Source: Candidatus Saccharimonadia bacterium (GTDB taxonomy: Bacteria; Patescibacteriota; Saccharimonadia; Saccharimonadales; Saccharimonadaceae). Taken from it: a stretch of 27,230 nucleotides of DNA. Both the position numbers and the translations under genes were made by a program. Below the pieces are notes generated by a model. The model did no database searches. It had not been told where the DNA came from and saw nothing but the letters and a program-made list of their open reading frames with translations. Below are positions 14,842 through 23,903 of this stretch, one piece after another. Location: the NCBI GenBank assembly GCA_023262335.1, contig JALRBE010000005.1, forward strand, positions 294 through 27,523, in the 5' to 3' direction. Every line of letters begins with the position of its first letter. Within the stretch, counting starts at the first letter, position 1.

Positions 14842-14867
14842 TAAAAATGACCCGGCATATGCCGGGT
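14842..14867 (-). terminator. Intrinsic terminator of the 14879-15265 gene
   Basis: ACCCGGCAT and ATGCCGGGT form a perfect 18-base palindrome (14850-14867). On the minus strand it is followed by CATTTTTAT. Confidence 0.75.
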
Positions 14868-14878
14868 CTTGCGGTTCG

Positions 14879-15265
14879 CTACGGGGCGATTTTAGTCGCT
14901 TCTATTTGGGCTTCCCAGTCGCTGGCTGTTGGGACGCGCGGTATGAGCCGCTCGGCATGCTTGGTGAGTAGGGCGTGGCACTCAGCTACTTTGTCAGCTT
15001 GGCCGTTGCCCGCGAACAGTCGCGCAGCAGTCGTGAAGCAGGTGATGAGCTCATGAATCTGCGCAGGATTTGCCCAGTATTGCTCGCCGTACTCTTTGTC
15101 CAATAGGAGTACCAGGTCTGCGTTACTGCGCGCTGCCTCGAGCAGCATGGGGTCATATTCTTCGCTGCGCTCCCGGCTTTGCTCTATTTCGCCGACGACG
15201 TGAATCATCATGGTGCTACACGCCCAGACCATATCCTCTGGGGGATCTCCATCGTAGTGAGTCAT
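14879..15265 (-). CDS. Helical protein of unknown function, orphan unit
   Basis: This 128-residue soluble protein is predicted to be mostly alpha-helical, with acidic N-terminal residues and a TPR-like look around 60-110 (QIHELITCFTTAARLFAGNG, then ADKVAECHALLTKHAE), but I cannot confirm a repeat family. The ATG at 15263-15265 has GGAAGGA about 8 bases upstream, which can pair with the CCTTTC just before the start. It has its own promoter and terminator and faces away from clpC, whose CIRCE region begins only 72 bases away. Confidence 0.68.
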   Translation of the reverse strand: MTHYDGDPPEDMVWACSTMMIHVVGEIEQSRERSEEYDPMLLEAARSNADLVLLLDKEYGEQYWANPAQIHELITCFTTAARLFAGNGQADKVAECHALLTKHAERLIPRVPTASDWEAQIEATKIAP

Positions 15266-15294
15266 GAAAGGTTCCTTCCGTAGAAACTGTTAAT

Positions 15295-15323
15295 ATTATA
15301 CAACATTAGTATGTTTTTAACAA
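15295..15323 (-). promoter_or_regulatory. Sigma70-like promoter of the 14879-15265 gene
   Basis: On the minus strand: TTGTTA (15323-15318), 17 bases, TATAAT (15300-15295). Confidence 0.7.
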
Positions 15324-15336
15324 GTTATATAGTAAA

Positions 15337-15363
15337 TTAGCACTCACTTGACTCGAGTGCTAA
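15337..15363 (+). promoter_or_regulatory. CIRCE element (HrcA operator) upstream of clpC
   Basis: TTAGCACTC, 9 bases, GAGTGCTAA is a perfect match to the CIRCE consensus bound by the heat-shock repressor HrcA. The -35 hexamer of the clpC promoter lies in its spacer, so binding would block RNA polymerase directly. Confidence 0.95.
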
Positions 15364-15376
15364 TTCTCGCTATACT
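15348..15376 (+). promoter_or_regulatory. Sigma70-like promoter of clpC
   Basis: TTGACT (15348-15353), 17 bases, TATACT (15371-15376), with the -35 inside the CIRCE element. Confidence 0.8.
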
Positions 15377-15445
15377 GAATATAGCAGTCAGTTAAAAGCA
15401 GGTATGACGCTTGCGCTGACGCAACGGAGGATTGATAATAGTATT

Positions 15446-17929
15446 ATGCCTGAGGATTTTGCAGAATTCATTTCGCACCTCACCGATAACGCTCGGACCA
15501 GCTTGCAGCACGCCGACGCGATTGCCCGGGGCTATGGCAGCGCGTACATCGGCACGGAACATTTGCTGCTTGGGGTTTTGGCCCAAGGCGGTTCAGTCGG
15601 TGCCAAGTTGTTGGCGGACGCCGGCGTGACGCTCGACCGTGCTGAGTTGGCGTTGAACCTGACACCGCGCACGTTGGTGGTGAGCACCGGCGCGAAGGGT
15701 CTTTCGGAAACCGCCAAGCTGACGCTCAAGATGAGCTGGGACATCGCCCGCGAATTCCACCAGGAATTCCTTGGTACCGAACATATACTCTATAGTATTC
15801 TGAGCCAGAAGAACGCCCGCGCGACGGTTTTGCTGCGCGACATGAACGTGAACGTTCCGGAGCTGACGAACGAACTCGAGGAATATTTTGATCGGCAAAA
15901 CAGCGACTATGCCCGTTCGGCCGAAGACAGCCAAGGTCGCGCGACCAAACAGCGCAAGGGTGGCGGTGCGCTCGACATGTTCGGCACCGATTTGACCGCG
16001 AAGGCACGAGCTGGCGAACTCGACCCGGTTATTGGCAGGGACGCGCAACAAGAGCGGTTGATTACCATCGTGAGCCGCCGTACTAAGAACAATCCCGTGC
16101 TTATCGGTGAGCCGGGCGTAGGCAAGACGGCCGTCGTGGAAGGCTTGGCGCAGCGGATCGCCCGCGAAGAAGTGCCCGATCATTTGCTTGACCGACGAGT
16201 GGTCCAGCTGGACCTTGCGGCCATGATTGCTGGCACCAAATATCGCGGCGAATTCGAGGAGCGGCTTAAAAAGGTCATTGATGAGCTCAAAAGCCAGAAG
16301 AACGTGATCGTGTTCATCGACGAGCTGCATTTGCTTGCCGGCGCGGGTGCCGCCGAGGGCGCGCTTGACGCTGCCAACATGCTAAAACCGGCGCTTGCTC
16401 GTGGTGAGTTGCATATGATCGGCGCGACGACGCTCGACGAGTACCGCAAGCACATCGAAAAAGACAGCGCGCTTGAACGCCGCTTCCAGCCTATCGTCGT
16501 CAAAGAGCCGTCTCTGAAAGACACGATTGCCATCCTGAAGGGTCTGAAGAGCTACTACGAGAAGCATCACGGCGTGTCAATCGGCGACGACGTGATCGAG
16601 GACGCCGTGTATATGGCAGACCGCTATGTCAGCGAACGCAACATGCCCGACAAAGCCATCGACGTCATCGACGAAGCGGCGGCGTTGGTGCGCGTCAAGC
16701 GTGGCCGCAGGCCGAGCAGGGTCCGTGATTTTACTCGTCAGCTCAAGAACCTGAACGAAAAAATGGACGAGGCGGTCAACAACGAGGATTACGAACGAGC
16801 GGCGCTGTATAAGACGCGCATAAGCCAAATTACGGCCAAACTGAACGAGTTACGAGAAAGCGACGAGAAAAAATCGCCGGTAACACTGACGGACGATGAC
16901 ATCGCCCGTGCCGTAGCCACCATGACGGGCATTCCCGTCGAGCGTTTGCAGAAGTCGGAAATCAAGTTGCTACGCAGTCTCGAGAAGCATTTGGCAAAAT
17001 TCGTCATTGGCCAGGACGAGGCGGTCCAAACGGTCGCCCGCGCGATCCGCAGAAGCCGTAGCGGCGTTGCGAGCCACAAGCGGCCGATAGGTTCGTTCGT
17101 GTTCATGGGGCCGACCGGCGTTGGCAAGACGGAGCTCGCGAAAGTGCTCGCGCGCGAGGTATTCGGCAGCGAAGATTCTTTGGTGAAAATCGACATGAGC
17201 GAGTTCGGCGAAAAGCATAACACCAGCCGCTTGGTCGGCGCGCCTGCTGGCTACGTGGGGTACGAAGACGGCGGCAAGCTGACCGACAAGATCAGGCGTC
17301 AGCCGTACAGCGTGGTATTGTTCGACGAAATCGAGAAGGCGCATCCGGACGTGTTCCAGTTGCTACTGCAATTGCTCGAAGATGGCAAGCTGACAGACGC
17401 CAAAGGGCGCGAGGTCGACTTCACGAATACGATCGTCATTCTGACGAGCAACCTGGGCGCCGACAAGATGATGAAGGAATCGTCGCTTGGATTCCACGCC
17501 AAAGGGCCGAAGGACGAGCGCGAATTGGACGAGGTGCACGCGGAAAACGCCGAAGCCGCGAAGGACGCGCTCAGCAAGCGCATGCGACCGGAGCTTATCA
17601 ACCGCTTCGACGCTATCGTGACGTTCCGTGCGTTGACGCCAAAAGAAGTCGGCAGGATTTTCGACAATCTGATCAACGAGCTGCAAGACCGTCTGGTTTC
17701 CAAGGGTATTCGCCTGGCGGTCAAGCCGACGGCAAAGCGGTTCTTGATTCAAAAAGGCTACGACGAGAAGTTTGGCGCCCGGCCGCTGCGCCGTGCGATC
17801 CAGGACGAGTTGGAGCACCAGCTCGCAGAAGGTATACTGGATGAAAAGTACGAACGCGGCAGCATACTGACAGTGACCGCACGAGGGGGCAAGCTTGGAA
17901 TCACCGTTACCGCCGAGCAACCGGCATAA
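15446..17929 (+). CDS. clpC: ATP-dependent Clp protease ATPase subunit ClpC
   Basis: This AAA+ unfoldase of about 827 residues feeds substrates to ClpP. It has a double Clp N-domain (about 1-150, with YIGTEHLLLGVL), a first AAA module with Walker A GEPGVGKT at 221-228, a UVR-type middle region near 437-466 (DYERAALYKTRI), which separates ClpC from ClpA, and a second AAA module with GPTGVGKT at 555-562. The LGF tripeptide at 681-683 is the usual ClpP-docking loop. The ATG at 15446 gives an N-terminus that lines up with the family. An in-frame ATG at 15404 would add 14 residues and cannot be excluded, since the only GGAGG (15426-15430) is too far from 15446 for normal spacing. Heat-shock control through CIRCE/HrcA is expected. 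The next gene overlaps its end. Confidence 0.95.
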   Translation: MPEDFAEFISHLTDNARTSLQHADAIARGYGSAYIGTEHLLLGVLAQGGSVGAKLLADAGVTLDRAELALNLTPRTLVVSTGAKGLSETAKLTLKMSWDIAREFHQEFLGTEHILYSILSQKNARATVLLRDMNVNVPELTNELEEYFDRQNSDYARSAEDSQGRATKQRKGGGALDMFGTDLTAKARAGELDPVIGRDAQQERLITIVSRRTKNNPVLIGEPGVGKTAVVEGLAQRIAREEVPDHLLDRRVVQLDLAAMIAGTKYRGEFEERLKKVIDELKSQKNVIVFIDELHLLAGAGAAEGALDAANMLKPALARGELHMIGATTLDEYRKHIEKDSALERRFQPIVVKEPSLKDTIAILKGLKSYYEKHHGVSIGDDVIEDAVYMADRYVSERNMPDKAIDVIDEAAALVRVKRGRRPSRVRDFTRQLKNLNEKMDEAVNNEDYERAALYKTRISQITAKLNELRESDEKKSPVTLTDDDIARAVATMTGIPVERLQKSEIKLLRSLEKHLAKFVIGQDEAVQTVARAIRRSRSGVASHKRPIGSFVFMGPTGVGKTELAKVLAREVFGSEDSLVKIDMSEFGEKHNTSRLVGAPAGYVGYEDGGKLTDKIRRQPYSVVLFDEIEKAHPDVFQLLLQLLEDGKLTDAKGREVDFTNTIVILTSNLGADKMMKESSLGFHAKGPKDERELDEVHAENAEAAKDALSKRMRPELINRFDAIVTFRALTPKEVGRIFDNLINELQDRLVSKGIRLAVKPTAKRFLIQKGYDEKFGARPLRRAIQDELEHQLAEGILDEKYERGSILTVTARGGKLGITVTAEQPA

Positions 17930-18908
17930 GCGCAGCATAAGGCCATGGCCGATCATCGCTTTCGTGGCGATGATCGTCGCATTGGCGTTCGTATGGCTCA
18001 ATCAGCAGCTGCTCGCCGACTCGCTGAAATATTGGCAATACGCGCCTACTGGCGAGATGTCGTCGCTGACGGACCGTATCGCGTTCACGGACAGAGGAAA
18101 GTTCGTGTTTTACGCGACGCACCCGCAGCTCGACGGGCAAAGCACGTTCAATGCCAAATGTCACCGCCATGAAGAGAACGCGGCTATTCTTGGTTGTTAC
18201 GCCGCTGATCGCATTTACCTGTACGACATCAGGGACGAGCGGCTTGACGGAATCCGCGAAGTGACGGCGGCGCACGAAATGCTGCATGCGGCGTACGCGC
18301 GGCTTGCCGATTCGGACAGGCGCGCGGTCGACAAGCTTATCGAGGCGGAGTTCCGCAAGTTGCAGGATGACGAATCCCTGGCCGAGCGCATGGCGTTCTA
18401 TGCCCGCACCGAGCCGGGCGAACGGTACAACGAACTCCATTCGATTATCGGCACTGAGGTTCAGGACATCAGTCCGGCCTTGGAAAAACACTACGGGAAT
18501 TATTTCAGCGATCGGAAGACGATCATTGGGTATTATCAGGACTATCGGCACGAGTTCGAGGCGCTCGAAAAGCAAAAAGACGACATAGGCAAGCAGCTCG
18601 ACAGCCTGAGCGCTGCTATCGAAACCAAAAAGCAAGCGTATGCCGACGACAGTACGCGCATGCAAACGGACATAGCGACGTTCAATGCGCGGGCGAAGCG
18701 GGGTGACTTCAGCACTCAGGCGCAGTTCGAGCGGGAACGGGCGGCTTTGGTAGCGCGGGTCGACGGCATTTCCGAGCAACGCGAAGAGATCAATGCGCTC
18801 GTGGCCCAATTCAACGAACTGATCGTGCGGTACAACGCGACGGTCACGGAATCGAACGAGCTGTACGAAAGCATGGATAGTAACTTGGCGCCAGCGCCTC
18901 AGGTATAA
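17895..18908 (+). CDS. Membrane-anchored HExxH protein with long coiled coil
   Basis: This 337-residue protein has a basic N-terminus, one TM segment (about 19-36) and an extracytoplasmic domain with a zincin motif, HEMLH at 127-131, inside TAAHEMLHAAY. Cysteines 89 and 101 may pair. A long coiled coil follows (about 220-325: LEKQKDDIGKQL, AAIETKKQ and similar). It looks like an exported metallopeptidase, but the third zinc ligand is not certain, so activity is inferred. The start is TTG at 17895, preceded by GAGGGGGC at good spacing. It overlaps the clpC 3' end by 35 bases, so the two are probably cotranscribed and the protein may be heat-inducible. Confidence 0.8.
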   Translation: MESPLPPSNRHKRSIRPWPIIAFVAMIVALAFVWLNQQLLADSLKYWQYAPTGEMSSLTDRIAFTDRGKFVFYATHPQLDGQSTFNAKCHRHEENAAILGCYAADRIYLYDIRDERLDGIREVTAAHEMLHAAYARLADSDRRAVDKLIEAEFRKLQDDESLAERMAFYARTEPGERYNELHSIIGTEVQDISPALEKHYGNYFSDRKTIIGYYQDYRHEFEALEKQKDDIGKQLDSLSAAIETKKQAYADDSTRMQTDIATFNARAKRGDFSTQAQFERERAALVARVDGISEQREEINALVAQFNELIVRYNATVTESNELYESMDSNLAPAPQV

Positions 18909-18909
18909 T
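18904..18909 (+). promoter_or_regulatory. -10 element placed for a leaderless radA transcript
   Basis: TATAAT ends 6 bases before the radA ATG at 18916 and overlaps the stop region of the preceding gene. No clear -35 is visible. Confidence 0.55.
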
Positions 18910-18915
18910 AAAGCC

Positions 18916-20262
18916 ATGGTAAAAACGCGTAGCACGTTCGTTTGTCAGAATTGCGGAGCAAGCTACCCTAAATGGACGGGCAAATGCGAAAACTGTGGCG
19001 AATGGAACACATTGGTCGAACAGGCGCCGGCAGCAAGTGGCAAGTCTGCGGTATCACGTAGCGCTGGTTCCGTACTCAAAACGCAGACGGTCGCATCGAT
19101 CGAAGGCGATGACCGGACCGCACGGTTGTCGACGGGTATCAGCGATCTGGACGTCGTGCTTGGCGGCGGCGTGCTCGTAGGCGGCGTCGTGCTGCTTGCC
19201 GGCCAGCCTGGCATCGGCAAAAGCACGTTGCTCCTGCAAGTAACGGCGCATATAGCGGCAAGCAATCCGGTTTTGTACGTCAGCGGCGAGGAATCAGCCG
19301 CGCAGGTAAAGCTGCGCGCTGAGCGCTTGGGCGCGAGCGATCGTGACGATCTGCACTTTGCCGCGAGCACCAGCGCTGACGACATCGCGACGACCATACG
19401 GACGGGCGCGTACAAGCTGGTCGTCGTGGATTCCGTGCAAACGTTGACGCTTGGCGAGATCGCGTCGGCACCGGGCAGTGTCAGTCAAATCACGAACAGT
19501 AGCAACGTGATCATCCAAGCGGCAAAATCCGCCGGGGCGGCCGTCGTGTTGGTCGGACATGTTACCAAAGAAGGCTCCATAGCCGGCCCGAAGGTGCTCG
19601 AGCACTTGGTAGACGTGGTGCTGCAATTCGAAGGTGACCGCTACGGTGGCTTCAAGGTCGTTCGTGCCGTGAAGAACCGGTACGGCTCAACGAGCGAAGC
19701 GGCCATTTTCGAGATGAACGAACAGGGGCTCGGCGTCGTGGAGAACCCGTCCGCCGCGCTGCTCGCGGAACGTCAGAACGCCGACGGGTCGGTCGTCCTT
19801 GCGACGCTAGAAGGAACGAGACCGTTGCTCGTTGAGATCCAGGCACTTGTGAATCCGACGAGTTTCGGCTATCCTAAGCGTACGGCCAGCGGATTTGATT
19901 TGAATCGGCTCAATCTTCTTATCGCGGTCCTGGAACGACGAACGAAACTGAATTTATCGGACAAAGATATTTACGTCAACGTCGTTGGAGGACTGAAACT
20001 CGCTGACCCGGCAGCCGACCTAGCGGTATGCATGGCGATCGCGAGCGCCGCGGCAGGAAAGCGTCTCGACGAAGAAACGGTCGTGTTCGGCGAAGTCGGA
20101 CTTGGCGGCGAAGTGCGATCGGCCATAGGCGCTCCTCGGCGCATAGACGAAGCGAAAAAGCTTGGCTTCACGAAGGCGATCGCGCCGGCAAGTTCAAAAG
20201 AGAGTTCATTTGTCACGGGGGTGAGGGATTTACGCCAAGCGCTCATTGACTATCTACAATAA
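18916..20262 (+). CDS. radA: DNA repair protein RadA
   Basis: RadA (Sms) is a RecA-like, DnaB-type helicase that helps branch migration during recombination. The 448 residues show the N-terminal zinc finger (C10, C13, C24, C27), Walker A GQPGIGKST at 96-104, the RadA signature KNRYG at 253-257 and a Lon-protease-like C-terminal domain (about 280-448). Length is normal. No Shine-Dalgarno is present, and the -10 hexamer ends 6 bases upstream. The PIN/TRAM gene follows after 17 bases with a normal Shine-Dalgarno, so the pair is probably one operon, as seen for radA and yacL-type genes in many Gram-positive bacteria. Confidence 0.97.
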   Translation: MVKTRSTFVCQNCGASYPKWTGKCENCGEWNTLVEQAPAASGKSAVSRSAGSVLKTQTVASIEGDDRTARLSTGISDLDVVLGGGVLVGGVVLLAGQPGIGKSTLLLQVTAHIAASNPVLYVSGEESAAQVKLRAERLGASDRDDLHFAASTSADDIATTIRTGAYKLVVVDSVQTLTLGEIASAPGSVSQITNSSNVIIQAAKSAGAAVVLVGHVTKEGSIAGPKVLEHLVDVVLQFEGDRYGGFKVVRAVKNRYGSTSEAAIFEMNEQGLGVVENPSAALLAERQNADGSVVLATLEGTRPLLVEIQALVNPTSFGYPKRTASGFDLNRLNLLIAVLERRTKLNLSDKDIYVNVVGGLKLADPAADLAVCMAIASAAAGKRLDEETVVFGEVGLGGEVRSAIGAPRRIDEAKKLGFTKAIAPASSKESSFVTGVRDLRQALIDYLQ

Positions 20263-20279
20263 CAACGAAAAAGGAAAAC

Positions 20280-21197
20280 ATGGAACTAGAACAATTACTC
20301 ATCATAGCAGTGCTGCTCGTACTGCTCGCAGAGGTCACCTACTTGGTGGCAAAGCTGCCGCGCCAAGCAAGCAGTAAAAAACGAATGATCTTCGTGGATA
20401 CGTCTGTGCTAATTGACGGACGTATTATCGCGGTCGCGAAATCGGGATTCATCGGTGATACGCTCGCGATACCAAGAAGCGTCATAGGGGAGCTGCAGTT
20501 TTTGGCAGACAATGCCGATCCGGACAAGCGGGCTCGCGCGCGTCACGGCCTTGATATCGCGAAAGAGCTCCAAGGACTCGAACAGGTCGACGTACAGCTG
20601 TTTCAGGATGGCAGCAAAGCCGAAGAGGGCGTCGACGAACGCCTGTTGAAGCTGGCTAAAAAATACTCCGGTGCCATTTGTACCATAGACTACAACCTCA
20701 ACAAGGTCGCTGCCGTCGAAGGAATAACCGTGTGTAACGTGAACGACCTGGCAAAAGACTTGCGCATGGCATATCTTCCCGGTGAGAAAATCATGCTCGA
20801 ACTCGTGCAAAAGGGCCAGGATAGCCATCAGGGTGTCGGTTACCTGCCTGACGGTACCATGGTCGTCGTTGAGCAGGCGTCCGCGCAAATAGGTCAGACA
20901 GTAGAAGTGGAATTTATCAGAAGCCTGCAAACCGCGGCGGGGAAGATGATGTTCGCGAAGCGGACCGAGTCGGCCAAGCCGAAGCAGAAACTCGTCAAGC
21001 AGCAAGCTGTCGTGAACAAGCCGACCGGTACGAAACCCGTGCGCAAACAGCCGGTTCAGAACCAAGCCCAGCTCCCTAAAAAACAACCGCAACCGCAACC
21101 TGCTCAAAGCCAACCGGCACCAAAGCCCCGGCCACAACGACGTCGCTCGAACGACGTCGAATCAAGCCTTATCGACCTCGTTGAAAAGCAGCGATAA
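20280..21197 (+). CDS. PIN/TRAM-domain membrane protein (YacL-like)
   Basis: This 305-residue protein has a single N-terminal TM segment (about 5-24), a PIN ribonuclease-fold domain (36-160) with acidic residues D40, E71, D119 and D137 placed as in active PIN enzymes, and a TRAM RNA-binding domain (about 164-228). Related YacL proteins have about four TM segments; only one is present here. The last 80 residues are a low-complexity tail of Lys, Gln and Pro (such as KKQPQPQPAQSQPAP), likely disordered and nucleic-acid binding, ending in a short helical segment (ESSLIDLVEKQ). AAAAAGGAAA precedes the ATG. It follows radA closely and runs to within 3 bases of the convergent PBP1A gene. Confidence 0.92.
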   Translation: MELEQLLIIAVLLVLLAEVTYLVAKLPRQASSKKRMIFVDTSVLIDGRIIAVAKSGFIGDTLAIPRSVIGELQFLADNADPDKRARARHGLDIAKELQGLEQVDVQLFQDGSKAEEGVDERLLKLAKKYSGAICTIDYNLNKVAAVEGITVCNVNDLAKDLRMAYLPGEKIMLELVQKGQDSHQGVGYLPDGTMVVVEQASAQIGQTVEVEFIRSLQTAAGKMMFAKRTESAKPKQKLVKQQAVVNKPTGTKPVRKQPVQNQAQLPKKQPQPQPAQSQPAPKPRPQRRRSNDVESSLIDLVEKQR

Positions 21198-21200
21198 TCG

Positions 21201-23870
21201 TTAGAACGAGCCGCTGGCCGTGCCTGTGTAGAACAGGGCGTCGGTTGCTGATACGCTGACCGTGAATGGTCCGCCAGTAGACGTGTACGTCGTTTCGAAC
21301 GTACCTCCGCTGGAGATATTCTGAGTATTTATGACGGTGCCGTTGACCGAGAACGAAACGCTGCTGAGTGACGCCTTGCCTGGATCGACCGTTGCCCGCA
21401 GCGTATACGAGCTGCCGCCGTTCGGGGTGGCGTTGATCGTCCGTACGTTGGGCGTAGGGTCACCGCACTGATGCGCGTCGTCGTCCTTGGTGGCATCGTA
21501 GCCGTCCGAAGCGACGAACGTGTCCTTCTTGCTCGACGCGTCCACGGACTTGATGACGCTGACCTCGATTTTCGCCGCCTCTGGCGTACAAGCGGTCGCT
21601 TTCTTTTTGGAAACCTTGTCGAACGTCATCTTGGTAAACTGCTGGGCTTTGTTTTTGTTGTACCATGAAGGGAACAGCTCGTTATTGATCTTCTGGATAC
21701 CCTGCGGCATCGTGTACCAATCACCTGGCTTCCATTTGCCCTGTTTGGCGTATACTTCCTGGTGCGCGTATGTCATGACGTCATTGATGATCGGGCCTGG
21801 AATCGATGAGTTACCGTTCTTGAGCGGTTTCGTGTCCGGGTTGCCGAGCCAGACGGCCATGGTTAGCGCCGGGCTGTAGCTCATCATCCAAATGTCTTTC
21901 GACTTGCCGTTGACGTCGGAGGTTCCCGTTTTGCTTGCGGTCTTGACCTTGCCTTTGTCGACGACAAGACCCGGGAAGTTCCGTCCGTACAGGCCGGCTC
22001 GAGCATTGTCGTCGCTCAGGATGTCGGCGAGTATATAGGCGACCTGAGGGTCGATGACTTTTTTGCCGGCGGTTTCCTTGTACTTTTTGAGCGTCTCGTT
22101 GTTCGAGTTCTTGACTTCAAGAACGGTGCTGTACGGCTTGTACGTTCCGCCCCGAGCGAGCGTTGCGAACGAATTCACGTGGTCGACCTGACGCGTGCCG
22201 CAGCCACCGATCGCCGAGGCTAGGCCGACTTGCGCGTCTGCGCCTTGGGTGCAGTAACTGGTGTTGCCGGTCGCCCGTATGAGGTCAAGCGTCGGTTTGA
22301 CGCCAACGATCGATTCGGCCTTGATGGCTGGGATGTTACGTGATAGCGCGAGGCTTTGGCGTATGGTCAGGTTACCGCGGAATCCTTTGTCGGCGTTATT
22401 CGGAGTATAATTGCCTTCGAACGTCGTCTTGACATCAGGTATCACCGTGCCGCTACCGTAGATGTTCTTGTTCGTGTCTTCGTTTTGGGCGAAAAGCTTC
22501 GCGAACACCAGCGGTTTTACCGTTGAGCCAGGCTGAATGAATGCCGTCGCGGCGTTGTCTTGGCCGAAGTCAGGGTAATCGTAGCCTCGGCTGCCCACCA
22601 TGGCGACAATCTGGCCGGTCTTGGTGTCCTCCACTGTCGCGGCGCCATTGTCGAATCCGTTGACGTTCGGTTTGCAGGTATACTGTTTCGCGCCGGCGCA
22701 ATCGAACATCGTCGCGAAACTCTCTTCCAGTTTCTTCTGGATGCCGAGGTCGAGGGTCGTCGTCACGACGAGCCCGCCCTTGCCGACGCTTGCTTTGCCG
22801 AGTTCCGCTTCGAGCTGTGCGCGGACCATCTGCACGAAGTGAGGGGCTTTAATATCGCCATATTGCGACGATTGCGGCAGTATGGTGTCGAGGATCGGCT
22901 CGGCTTTTGCCGCTTCGGCGTCGGTTTTGCTTACGTAGCCTTGGTCGACCATTTCGTTCAGGACCTTGTGTTGCCGTTCGAGCAACGCTTCGTGACCATC
23001 GGTATTATAGGGGTTATAAAGGCCGGGTTGGTTCGGAACCGCTGCGAGCAATGCTGATTGCGCGAGGCTGAGATCTTTCGCGTCCTTGCCAAAATACGTT
23101 TGGGCAGCAGACTGGATGCCGTTGCGTCGTCCGCCATACGGCGATTCGTTCAGGTAAAGGTTCAAAATCTGGTCTTTGTTGTACATGCGCTCGACTTCGA
23201 TGGAAAGAATGATCTCTTTGATCTTGCGCGGGATACCGCTAAGGCCACGCTGCTGCGCTTCGTCCGCAAAGAATACCTGTTTGACGAGCTGTTGCGTCAG
23301 CGTGCTGCCTCCCTGCGTGCTGCCGCCGCCATAGTTATTGATAAGTGCCCTGGTAATGCCAGTGAAGCTAATGCCTCCGTGCTTGTAAAAGTCGCGGTCC
23401 TCAATAGCGACGGTAGCTTTCTTCGCAAGCGGGCTGATTTCGTTGCCGTCGACGACCAATTTGTAGTCGCCGTCACCCTTGTCTTCCCACAACAGGGCGT
23501 CTTCGCCTCCGGCGGGGCCGCGTTTGTCGTAATACTTCGTGACGGTAGTGTGGACGCGCTCTGAAAGCGCTTCGGGCCTGATGGCGTCGAGATCCTTGCG
23601 GAAATAAGCGAAAAGGGCACCGACTGCCAAGATGACGATGAGCGCTGACGCGCCGGCGATCTTGAGAAGCATCATGCCTCCTTTGCGACTGAACCAATAG
23701 CCGTAGACCCGTTTCGGATGCATGCGGGCAAGAGTGCGGTGTACTGGATGCTTTGGCAACGTCGCGAGATACTCCGCCTTCTTGCGGTGGGCGGCATCCT
23801 TCTTTGTTTTGCGTTTGTGAGCTAAGTTGGCGTAAACGTTGAGTTTACGCGCGGTGCGCTTTTTCGCCAC
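21201..23870 (-). CDS. Class A penicillin-binding protein (PBP1A type)
   Basis: This bifunctional peptidoglycan synthase has 889 residues: a basic cytoplasmic tail (1-65), one TM segment (66-90), a GT51 glycosyltransferase domain (about 105-320, catalytic E157 in EDRDFY and the GGSTLTQQL block at 187-195) and a transpeptidase domain (about 400-700) with S449-TVK, S510-R-N and K647-TGT. A C-terminal beta-rich extension (about 805-889) looks like an immunoglobulin-type fold ending outside the cell. The GTG start has only a weak upstream GGGAAA. The promoter is an extended -10 (TGCTATAAT). The 3' end is convergent with the PIN/TRAM gene. Confidence 0.95.
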   Translation of the reverse strand: MAKKRTARKLNVYANLAHKRKTKKDAAHRKKAEYLATLPKHPVHRTLARMHPKRVYGYWFSRKGGMMLLKIAGASALIVILAVGALFAYFRKDLDAIRPEALSERVHTTVTKYYDKRGPAGGEDALLWEDKGDGDYKLVVDGNEISPLAKKATVAIEDRDFYKHGGISFTGITRALINNYGGGSTQGGSTLTQQLVKQVFFADEAQQRGLSGIPRKIKEIILSIEVERMYNKDQILNLYLNESPYGGRRNGIQSAAQTYFGKDAKDLSLAQSALLAAVPNQPGLYNPYNTDGHEALLERQHKVLNEMVDQGYVSKTDAEAAKAEPILDTILPQSSQYGDIKAPHFVQMVRAQLEAELGKASVGKGGLVVTTTLDLGIQKKLEESFATMFDCAGAKQYTCKPNVNGFDNGAATVEDTKTGQIVAMVGSRGYDYPDFGQDNAATAFIQPGSTVKPLVFAKLFAQNEDTNKNIYGSGTVIPDVKTTFEGNYTPNNADKGFRGNLTIRQSLALSRNIPAIKAESIVGVKPTLDLIRATGNTSYCTQGADAQVGLASAIGGCGTRQVDHVNSFATLARGGTYKPYSTVLEVKNSNNETLKKYKETAGKKVIDPQVAYILADILSDDNARAGLYGRNFPGLVVDKGKVKTASKTGTSDVNGKSKDIWMMSYSPALTMAVWLGNPDTKPLKNGNSSIPGPIINDVMTYAHQEVYAKQGKWKPGDWYTMPQGIQKINNELFPSWYNKNKAQQFTKMTFDKVSKKKATACTPEAAKIEVSVIKSVDASSKKDTFVASDGYDATKDDDAHQCGDPTPNVRTINATPNGGSSYTLRATVDPGKASLSSVSFSVNGTVINTQNISSGGTFETTYTSTGGPFTVSVSATDALFYTGTASGSF

Positions 23871-23903
23871 GATATATATTTCCCATAAGCAATATTGGAT
23901 TCA

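Noticed and set aside
14750..14842. Upstream extension of the 14372-14749 gene
   Set aside because: It crosses the promoter and the inverted repeat, and has no Shine-Dalgarno.
15593..16330. Long minus-strand open frame inside clpC
   Set aside because: Shadow of a conserved gene with intact motifs on the other strand.
17907..18935. 342-codon minus-strand open frame opposite the HExxH gene
   Set aside because: The plus-strand frame has a Shine-Dalgarno, TM segment and HExxH motif; the minus frame is Arg/Val/Leu-rich filler.
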